Assembly: GCA_022702705.1 (NCBI GenBank)
Contig: CM040423.1
Location: forward strand, 124,196,852 to 124,260,851
Length of the DNA: 64,000 nt
From: Papilionanthe hookeriana x Papilionanthe teres
Lineage: Eukaryota > Streptophyta > Magnoliopsida > Asparagales > Orchidaceae
Direction: 5' to 3'
Shown here in pieces: positions 56,047 through 64,000 of this stretch. How positions within the stretch are numbered: the first letter of the stretch is position 1; every line of letters starts with the position of its first letter. Below the pieces are notes generated by a model. It ran no database searches. It saw only the letters and a list, made by a program, of their open reading frames with translations, and had not been told where the DNA came from. The translations under genes and the position numbers were made by a program.

Positions 56047-57250
56047 AAACGTTACTTGTCCTCAAGTAACCCTTTTTACTATATAAAATGTATAACATTT
56101 GGAATAAAAAGGTAAATATTTAAGACTTCTTATGATTTTTGATTTTATAAAGGCTTTAGTAAATCATTAACCAAATTTCACTAACTAAGTTTAATTTTAA
56201 CAATTTAAAGAATATTCTACCTACAAATCATAAGACTTCAAAAAATTTTCATTCACTTCGAAAATAATTGTAGTTTATTATATTAAGATCACATAAATTA
56301 TTCACAAGAAAAAGATCTTCATGAAATTCTTTTCTAATAAAAACACATGCATAAAAATTAAGTAATAAATGTAATCAGTTTTCTTTTTATAAGTTAATTC
56401 AAGTGAAGCCAATTTTTGATTAGGCATTACCTCAAGCTTGTCCTCTCTTTTTCTTTTTTTTCTATCGCTTTTTTTCAATCTATTCTTTTTCGAGTTATAA
56501 TTTTTGATTTCTTAATACTTCTAAAATTCAATTATCTCTACTATGAATAGAAAAATTTCTTAATCTTATTCTTCTTTAAGTTGAATAATTCTATTCTTAA
56601 AATCAATCAATGTTATTAAAATTTTTGATTAAGTCCACTAAATTATTTATAATTTCAAAATTTTAAGTGATCTTAAATAGATTCTTCATTCCTCATGCTA
56701 TGTTAAAAATTTTTATTTTAAGAAAATATTAGTTCTTAAAGGACAAATAAAATTTAAATTTGAATGTATTTTCCCTTTCCCCCAAACTTAAGTTTTGGTC
56801 TATCATGAAATATATTTTTTTTAAAGTATGAGAGAAAGAAAAACATAATTTTAAAAAGGAATTTTTATAAGTATGAAAAAAAAACATTCTAGAAAGAAAA
56901 ATTTACTTCTACACATGCTTTTATGAATAATACTGAAATAATGAAGCAGGTATAAAAGTAAGCAGGTTATTAGTAATTAAATTAAATGACTATACTTCTT
57001 ATAATAACAGAAATAGAACAACAATACTAACTACTAAACAGTAGGCTGAAACAGAAATAAACATAAATTTATCCAAATTTCAATCTTAAACACAATACAT
57101 TAAAAATACTATAACAACAGTCTCAAAACCCAACAATCCACACAAAGTACATAAACAAATCTAAACTAGCAAACAACAAACAACAATCAATACTAGCAAA
57201 CAAACTAATCTAACAACAGACTTAGCACAACTCAGAGGTAAATCAGACCA
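56047..57250 (-). other. 3' non-coding region of G6
   Basis: AT-rich sequence between orfB and the LTR. A second purine tract (AAGTTTGGGGGAAAGGG, minus strand, about 56769-56787) repeats the core of the tract at 56032-56046. No ORF. Confidence 0.6.
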
Positions 57251-58412
57251 CTAATCACTGTTTGTATCCTCATCATCGTCATCATCACCAAAAGAAAACT
57301 CAACATCCTTAGGATCAACATATGGTGAGAAACTAGGAAAGGTAGGAAACTAAACATCATGCTCTCCCTTCAGGAATCTAACGAGAGCTTCATCATACTC
57401 AACATCGTAACTACTCTTCCTCTGGGTATACTCAGATAAATGATCAATTTTCTTATCAATAGAATCAACTCTGTAATGAGTTTGAAATAACTCATGCTGC
57501 TGCTCTATAAACTGCTCATGCATCGATTCCCAAAAACTAGATGGTGGCTCAGCAGTAGAAGTAGAAGGTCTGGAAGTGGAAGGTCTACCTGAAGTGTGTG
57601 CAGAAGTGGAAGGAGCGGTCGATCTCTTCCCTCGAAGACGATCATATATACTAACACTCTCTTGCCCAATTAGCTTGGTAGACTTTAACATCTCTTCAGA
57701 AATATCAACATTGACTCCATTGCTAACACATAAAGAATAGATCAAAGATGGGAATCCCAGTCCCACAGAAGTACTGGATCTAGCAGTAGACTCCACGGAA
57801 TCATAAATAATACGCCGACATCTATCGGCTTTCTCTCCGAATGCGATAGTTCGGGATAGCTCTTTCTCTGGTAACGTCACTCAGGTGATTAGAAGGTAGA
57901 AGTCTAGCAGAAATAAAATAATGCCAAGCCTTTGAAACACCATTTAGCTTAGAAGATTTGAAGTTTACCCGTTTTTTATTCCGGATCTTCCAGGCTCCAG
58001 TTCTGTTAGTCATATAAGCAATAATCATCTCAAGATCTCCCTCAGTTGGAGATAATCCAGAATAGTGGCACTCGATGGTAGGTGGCAGTCCATAAAACAC
58101 ATTGATCCTCTCCGGAGTAAATCCTACTCCAATACCTCTGACGAAGACTTCGTAGTCTTCCACATCTAAAAAGTTAGCATAAAATTTGCGAACGATTGGA
58201 ATAACAGCAACAACAGTGAAATAACAGAATCGTTTCCAGTTGTGCGCAAAGATTGTGTTCTCGATCATTTCACCCGAATTATAAAAGCTTCGCTCTGAGA
58301 TAAACTTTCTCGACGTCGCAAATTTGTGATATCGAAAATACGCTGTCGCAGTCGCGAACTTGCTACTGTCAAAATTTTCTCGTCCCTTCCCTCTCTTAGA
58401 TTTCGGTGTCAT
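57251..58412 (-). pseudogene. orfB of G6: putative plant transposon protein
   Basis: ATG 58412 opens MTPKSKRGKGRENFDSSKF. The N-terminal domain has FYANFLDVEDYEVFVRGIGV, FYGLPPTIE and the block AWHYFISARLLPSNHLSDVTRERA. From memory these match the family annotated as 'putative plant transposon protein', often found near gypsy elements. A one-base frameshift near 57845 leads to RRIIYDSVES, a Ser/Thr-rich linker and a possible coiled coil (FIEQQHELFQ...IDKKIDHLSEY). A TAG at 57350 is followed in frame by FPTFPSFSPYVDPKDVEF and an acidic tail to a stop at 57251. About 387 codons in all. Function unknown. Confidence 0.7.
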
Positions 58413-58743
58413 CTAAACGTGAAAGAAAACAAGAACAAATTTAGGAATCAAATATTTAAACTCTTTTTAAGTTTAAGAAACTTAAAATAAGTTTAAAAAT
58501 CCAAATAGAATACCTAAAAATCAAAATTATTCTCAAAATTTCGATTTTTAGCAAAAGATAGGAAAAACTATGGTGAAATCCAAAAATAAATGGATTAGAG
58601 TGTAGAGCTGACCTCTAGACGAAGAAATCACGTGATTTCACGCCCAAATACTTGATTTTTTGAGCTCAAAATGGATCTAAGAGGTGTATTTTCGCGAAAA
58701 TGGGGAACGAGATAAACCTTAGGCGTCATCCATGGCTAATGGG

Positions 58744-58752
58744 GTTTATATG
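58744..58752 (-). promoter_or_regulatory. TATA-like box upstream of orfB
   Basis: On the minus strand CCATATAAACCCC lies 27 bp downstream of two GC palindromic units and about 330 bp upstream of the orfB ATG. A candidate internal promoter; unproven. Confidence 0.4.
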
Positions 58753-58778
58753 GTGTTTTTCGGGTAAGCAGGCCGAAC

Positions 58779-58820
58779 CGGCGCTTAGGCGCCGAATTCT
58801 GGTGCCTAGGCGCCAGACTT
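58779..58820. repeat. Two 21-bp GC palindromic units upstream of orfB
   Basis: Units at 58779 (core GGCGCTTAGGCGCC) and 58800 (core GGTGCCTAGGCGCC), each 21 bp, in AT-rich flanks. Confidence 0.92.
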
Positions 58821-59210
58821 GCCTTTCACAAAAATCACTCTAAAAATTTTTCTTTCCAACAAAATTCATAAATTCAACTTCCAATTACTCATATTAGAGT
58901 AGGTATTCAGTTTCTAACTTCCAAAATATTTTCCAAAAAATTTTAAAAATTAAATATTAAATCCACCCATCAAACACAAGGTTTAAATCAAACTCCTTTA
59001 TTTTCCATTTATAATCTTCAATATTGGCTCAATACACTTCAGATAAGTATAATATAATGAATCAAGTCCTAACACACAATCAAACAACACAATTTGAAAA
59101 CAAATACAACACACATTGAACATGAAAGCAAATACACAAACAAACACAATCTATTCACTAAATCAATACAACGACTCACTAGATAAATCACGATCTCACC
59201 AAATCACTAT

Positions 59211-59567
59211 CTAATTTCCATTATCTTCACAATGAAGATTGCTTGGCCTACTGGGGAAGAATACTAACGCTCTTGGAAAATCCATAGCCGTTTTCTCGTC
59301 GATCCAATTGTTCTTCGCATACATCTCCACTTGAGCATCTTGATAAGCAGCTAGATGATCAAATTAAAGTTTCGCTTGCCATTCCAGATGTTTAATCTGA
59401 TGATACATCTCATGGAGGCGATCTCCAATGCTTTTGAAATCCGCTTCAAATTTATCAAGACGACTAGAAATTTTCTCCAAACTTACATCGATGAAACCAT
59501 TGAAGTAGGGTTGAGGATCTTTTGGACCTTTGTCTCTAGCCTCTTCTCCAAGATTTCTCCTCTCCAT
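59211..59567 (-). pseudogene. orfA of G6: small coiled-coil-like protein
   Basis: ATG 59567 opens MERRNLGEEARDKGPKDP. Coiled-coil-like heptads follow (ISSRLDKFEADFKSIGDRLHEM), then HLEWQAKL and a TAA at 59364. In the same frame it continues with AAYQDAQVEMYAKNNWIDEK to a stop at 59211, about 119 codons in total. The G4 copy has the same plan and the same C-terminal W-I-D/E-E motif. Conservation between two diverged elements suggests it once coded for protein. No family recognised. Confidence 0.6.
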
Positions 59568-59719
59568 TTCTTAAAAAATCCTCTCTAATTTCTCAAGAAT
59601 GGAGTGTATGGGTCGAAATAATGATTGCATAGGGATTGGGGACGAAGATGGGTTAATTTAAAGGTGAAAATCGTGTGAAAAAATGAAATTTTTTTTGTTT
59701 TTACACGACCCAGTAACCG

Positions 59720-59822
59720 TGGCACTTAGGCGCCTGACCCATCGACACACAACTTACTCTTGCGCCTAGGCACCGAGTTCTGGCACTTAGGCGCAGAATT
59801 CTGTCGTCTAGGCACCGTAACC
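59720..59822. repeat. GC palindromic units between pol and orfA (G6)
   Basis: One unit at 59720 (core GGCACTTAGGCGCC) and three in tandem at about 59760, 59781 and 59802 with 21-bp spacing (cores TGCGCCTAGGCACC, GGCACTTAGGCGCA, TGTCGTCTAGGCACC). They lie 150-255 bp upstream of the orfA ATG. Confidence 0.88.
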
Positions 59823-60165
59823 ATGTTCGAATCCGTTCCGCCTAACGTCAAATTTTAAGGTTTCATTCTCCAAAAATAGGTAAATTATAATGATAAGATC
59901 AGAACAATCTTAATAACACAATTATACATAATTTCAATGAAGGTTAACTTGATCTCCTTTTTACTCACATATGAAATGGAGTGATCCAAAGTCCAAACTT
60001 TATATACTTCAAGATAATTTTTAATTTTCCGAAGTTATATAAAATTAGTCAAGACTGAGGCATAACCATACATTAAAAATGTAAAAACACACTAAAGATA
60101 AAATCTATGGGTTGCCTCTCATTAAGCACTTGGTTTAACATCGTCAGCCCGACCTAAGTAATTCT

Positions 60166-61289
60166 TTAATCAGGTTGACTTAATTCATAAGCCTCTTTAT
60201 AAATCTTTTTAATGTCTCCCAAATAAGGCTTTAATCTTAATCCATTAACTTTAAAAAATTTTCTCGTTTTGGGGTCTTTAATATCCACAGCTCCATATTG
60301 GTATACTTTTTCAATTATATATGGTCCTATCCATTTTGATCTCAATTTTCCAGGAGAAAGTCTTAAACGAGTATTAAATAGTAATACTTCTTGTCCAGGC
60401 TCAAATATTTTTGCTGAAATCTTTTTATCATGTAATACCTTCATTTTCTCTTTATAAATTTTTGCATTATCATATGATTCATTTATTATTTCATCCATCT
60501 AATTTAATTGCAATAATCGTTTTTCTCCTGTAGTATTCAAATTAGAATTAAACTCCTTTATCGCCCAATAAGCTTTATGTTCAAGTTCAACAGGTAAGTG
60601 ACAGTGTTTTCCATAAACTAACCGGTAAGGTGACATTCTGATTGGTGTCTTATATGCTGTTCTATAAGCCCATAATGCAGAATCAAGTCTATGAACCCAA
60701 TCAGTTCTTTTAGGATTATCAGTCTTCTCTAAAATTTTTTTAATTTCTCTGTTTGATACTTCAGCCATTCCACTTGTTTGTGGGTGATATGCGATTAGCA
60801 ATTTTATGTTTGATTCCAAATTTTTGCAGTAATGATTGAATTCTTATATTTCTAAAATGACTTCCACCATCTGTGATAATTACCTTAGGCATTCCAAATC
60901 TTGAAAAAAATCATCTTCTTTAAAAATTTAGATACACTTTTGGAGTCATAGTTAGGCAAAGCTACAGCTTCAATCCACTTTGAAACATAATCAACTGCTA
61001 ATAAAATATAAATTTTTCCAGATGATGGTACAAATGGTCCCATAATTTCTAAACCCCAAATATAAAAAATTTCAACTTCAGATATATAGTTTAAAGGCAT
61101 TTCATTTTTCTTGGATATATTTCCCTTTCTTTTACATCGATCACATGTTTTAACATAATGTCTCACATATCTGAAAAAAATAGGCCAATAAAATCCTGAA
61201 TTTAAAATTTTAAATGCAGTTTTATCTACTCTAAGGTGTCCTCCAAAATCGGAATCATGACATTTTTGAATAATAGCAAAAGTATCTTC
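60166..61289 (-). pseudogene. Integrase of G6
   Basis: The N-terminal zinc-binding region reads HDSDFGGHLRVDKTAF and TCDRCKRKGN in broken frames. The core has WGLEIMGPF, where the usual Asp-Phe is Glu-Ile, then VDYVSKWIEAVALP; the second Asp block lies near 60860, and HPQTSGMAEVSNREIKKIL carries the Glu. The C-terminal part is open: MDEIINESYDNAKIYKEKM, SKWIGPYIIEKVYQYGAVDI, ending at 60166. Frame breaks lie near 60885 and 60815; a TAG at about 60500 separates the last two parts. Confidence 0.78.
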
Positions 61290-62077
61290 TTAAGGTACAC
61301 ATCTTCGAATTATAGAATCTCTTCCTAATTTAAATAAATGAGGATCTTCCCAAATATAATATTTAACATCATTTTTAAATTTCTTAATAAAATTTTCATC
61401 CAATCCATAAGGTAGAATATTGCTAACTAAATAGTTAACTATATCCGCATAACAAGGTGTTTGGTATCCTTGAATAACATATAAATGTTCATCAGGAAAT
61501 TTCTCGTTTATGTTTTCTTCAGTAATAACATCATTCTTAATGCTAGATAAATGATCAGCAATTTGGTTGTCCGTTCCTTTTCTATCCACTATTTGAAAAT
61601 AAAATTCTTGTAGAAGTAAAACCCATGTTATTAGTCTAGGTTTAGCATCCTTTTTGACATTGGATATTTAATAGCGGAATGATCAGTATGAACTATGCAT
61701 TTAGTACCAAGAAGATAAGGCCTAAATTTATCAAAGGCATATACTATAGCTATAAGCTCTTTCTCAGAAGTAGTGTAATTTCTTTGAGTTTCAGTAAGAG
61801 TTTTACTAGCATAATATATAACTTTGAAAATTTTCTCATATTTTTGTCCCAATACAGCACCAATTGCAAAATCACTTGCATCGCACATTAATTCAAAAGA
61901 TTTATTCCAATAAGGTGCAACAATGATAGGTACAGTAATTAATTTTTCTTTTAAAATATTAAAAGCATTAACAGAGTCTTTGTTAAATTCAAATTTAGCA
62001 TCTTTTTCCAATAAATGACAAAGAGGTTTGGCAATTTTAGAAAAATCCTTTATATATCTTCTATAAAATCCGAGCAT
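61290..62077 (-). pseudogene. RNase H and connection region of G6
   Basis: GFYRRYIKDFSKIAKPLCHLLEK leads into ELMCDASDFAIGAVLGQ, NYTTSEKELIAIVYAFDKFRPYLLG and VHTDHSAIKY. A frameshift near 61635-61655 follows, then DRKGTDNQIADHLS and NINEKFPDEHLYVIQG to RRCVP (61290). The catalytic acidic residues are present. Confidence 0.78.
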
Positions 62078-62974
62078 GACCTAGAAAACTTCTCACATCG
62101 ATAATGATAGTAGGTGGTTGTAATTCAATAATAATTTTCACTTTTACTTGATCTACTTCCATCCCTTTTTGTGAAATATTGTGACCAAGTACGATGCCTT
62201 ATGTGACCATGAATTGACATTTTTCCCAGTTAAGAACTAAGTTTGTTTCTTCACATCTTTTGAGAATTTTGGAAATATTTTCCAAATAAGATTCAAAAGA
62301 AATTCCAAAAACTGAAAAATCGTCCTTGAATATTTCAATTCCATTGTCAATCAAATCACAAAATATTGACATCATACATCTTTAAAAAGTTGCAGGTGCA
62401 TTGCATAAACCAAAAGACATTCTTCTAAAGGCAAATATTCCAGAAGGACTTGTAAATGTTGTTTTCTCTTGGTCCTCAGGAGCGACAGGTAATTGATGAT
62501 AACCAGAATATCCATCCAGAAAACAGAAATATGAGTGTCCAGCTAATTTATCAAGCATTTGATCCAAGAAAGGTAAAGGAAAATGATCCTTTCTAGTGGC
62601 GTCATTTAATTTCCTATAATAAATTCAAATTCGCCATCCAGTAACTTGTCTTGTAGGAATTAGTTCATTTTTATCATTGACAATGACAGTTACTCCTCCT
62701 TTCTTTGGAACACAATGAATAGGACTTACCCATAGACTATCCGAAATAGGATAAATAATACCAGCATCTAACCATTTAAAAATTTCTTTTTTAACAACCT
62801 CTTTCATGATAGGATTTAATCTTCTTTGCGGTTCAATAGTTGGTTTAAAATTTTCTTCCATTAAAATTCTATACATACAAATGGACGGGCTTATTCCTCT
62901 TATGTCAGCAATTGTCCAATTGTCCAACCAAATGCTTTCTTATAATTCTTTAACGCTCCGAACAATTTTTCTTC
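62078..62974 (-). pseudogene. Reverse transcriptase of G6
   Basis: PQRRLNPIMKEVVKKEIFKWLDAGIIYPI, PIHCVPKKGGVTVIV and the VTGWRI block are open (62927-62625). Then come the LDQMLDKLAGHSYFCFLDGYSGYHQ region and PEDQEKTTFTSPSG to APATF, a TAA shared with G2 (62382-62384), and the catalytic box FKDDFSVFG near 62310-62330 (Met of FMDDF is Lys). Frameshifts and stops near 62210 and 62080 precede the RNase H part. Confidence 0.78.
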
Positions 62975-64000
62975 TTAATCTTTACTTAGCTCAGAAGAAA
63001 TAATAACAGGTAAAGTTAATGAATTTCCCAAAAATGCATACTTTAAATGTGAAGGTAACATTTTTAATTCCAGTTCAGGGGCTTTTCTAATTGAGGGTAA
63101 AAGTATATTATTTTGAGTTATGTCAAAAGTTTCCCAATTATCTTTAATATAATGAGTTTCTTCTTCTTTTAGTTCTTCATCTTCATCGGTTAATAATTCA
63201 AACTTTTCTTCAAAAATGAGTTTACATTTTTCCTGATAATGTTTCTCAATTAAATAATCAATTATATCCATTCGATAACATTTTTCTTTGTCAGGGTACT
63301 TCATTCATTTAAGGACATTAAATTTAATCTCTTGATCATTACCTCTCAAGGTTAATTCTCCTTTTTGCACATCAATCATAGCTCGTCCGGTTGCTAGAAA
63401 ATGTATCCCTAAAATAATAGGTATTTCTTTATCTTCTTCCATATCAAGTACAATGAAATCTACAGGGAAGATAAATTTATCTACTTTAACAAGAACATCC
63501 TCTATAACTCCTTTAGGGTAAGTGATAGATCTATCAGCTAATCGAAGGGTTACAGTGGTGGGAGTAATCTCTCCTAAATTCAACCTTCGAAAAATAAAAA
63601 ATGGCATGAGATTAATACTTGCTCCTAAATCGCATAAAGCTTTTCCACAAAACTTTTCTCCAATAGCACAAGGTATAGTAAAACTTCCAGGATCTTTAAG
63701 CTTTTGAGGTAATTTCTTTTGAATTATTGCACTACATTCTTCACTTAATGCAACAGTTTCAAAAGCTTCAAATCTTCGTTTCTTACTTAAAATATCCTTC
63801 ATAAATTTTGCATAAGTTGGCATCTGTTCCAAAGCTTCAACAAAAGGTATGTTTATAGTAAGTTTCTTTAAAATTTCAAAGAACTTCGAAAATTGATGAT
63901 CAAGCTTCTGCTGTTTAAGTCTTTGAGGAAAAGGTGGTGGTGGTTTTTTTAACTTCCATATTAATAGAAATATCTATTTGATCTTTATTAGGAGAAGAAG
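62975..64000 (-). pseudogene. Protease region and RT linker of G6
   Basis: An open stretch (63832-63305) carries YAKFMKDILSKKRRFE, GSFTIPCAIGEKFCGKALCDLGAS with the DLG active site, LADRSITYPKGVIEDVL and IPIILGIHFLATGRAMIDV, where GRPF has become GIHF. After a stop at 63305 the linker continues with CYRMDIIDYLIEKHYQE to 62975. Upstream of 63832 the gag-PR spacer (LPPPPFPQRL-like) runs off the window. Confidence 0.78.

Larger units (their letters stand above)
55376..64000 (-). mobile_element. G6: Athila-like gypsy element with 3' ORFs
   Basis: Minus-strand element continuing past the right edge. In element order: gag-PR spacer and PR, RT, RNase H, integrase (to 60166), GC modules, orfA, GC modules, orfB, two purine tracts, and a 3' LTR truncated at 55376. 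It is the only copy here with both extra 3' ORFs and the LTR. It belongs to the G2 subfamily. Confidence 0.87.

Noticed and set aside
1..64000. tRNA or rRNA genes
   Set aside because: I looked for tRNA-like clover-leaf blocks and rRNA motifs; the only tRNA-related sequences are the primer-binding sites of the gypsy elements.

Overview
The window looks like repeat-dominated nuclear DNA of a flowering plant. The evidence is Ty3/gypsy retrotransposons of the Athila type with tRNA-Asp-like primer sites, L1-type LINEs carrying a DUF4283-like ORF1 and a plant-style RNase H tail, and one plant subtilisin-like protease gene with a PA domain. The genus cannot be told from sequence alone. Domain names are recognised from motifs by eye; no search was run. 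Only one host gene looks intact; nearly everything else is transposable-element sequence in various states of decay.

Layout. G1, a minus-strand gypsy fragment (gag, leader, LTR), fills 1-1850. A long unclassified repeat (copy 1, about 1860-6560) follows. Next is a LINE cluster: L1 (minus, 3' truncated, 6715-9008), L2 (minus, 5' truncated, 9009-11680) and L3 (plus, near full length, 11816-17791), all bounded by (TA)n tracts. G2, a plus-strand gypsy internal region (gag-PR-RT-RH-IN), spans 17792-23345. Copy 2 of the long repeat is at about 23345-27835. G3, a minus-strand gypsy, has gag at 27836-28643 and its LTR at 34601-35240; it is split by L4, a near-complete plus-strand LINE (28739-34600). 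From 35240 to 37530 there are tandem repeats and unrecognised DNA.

The host gene region is 37537-42913. It holds a three-exon subtilase gene on the minus strand (39410-42913, predicted 753 residues, catalytic triad present). Downstream of it lies a broken partial copy (37758-38480) flanked by direct repeats.

From 43711 onward is a retrotransposon complex: a copia-like 3' LTR remnant, then three Athila-like elements, G4 (minus, 44030-51789), G5 (plus, 51790-55375) and G6 (minus, 55376 to beyond the window). G4 and G5 are head to head, so their LTRs form a large inverted repeat; G5 and G6 meet tail to tail at a truncation.

The most interesting structure is in G4-G6. GC-rich palindromic modules (core GGCGCCTAGGCGCC or GGCGCTTAGCCGCC), in G6 arranged as 21-bp tandem units, sit in the U3 upstream of the TATA box and again upstream of each of two extra 3' ORFs: orfA, a small coiled-coil-like protein conserved between G4 and G6, and orfB, which resembles the 'putative plant transposon protein' family. 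This suggests repeated promoter-like or structured cis elements inside the elements. A second pattern is that the LINEs end in (TA)n tails and sit in (TA)n tracts, including a head-to-tail LINE junction, which suggests a lineage that targets TA microsatellites and its own tails.
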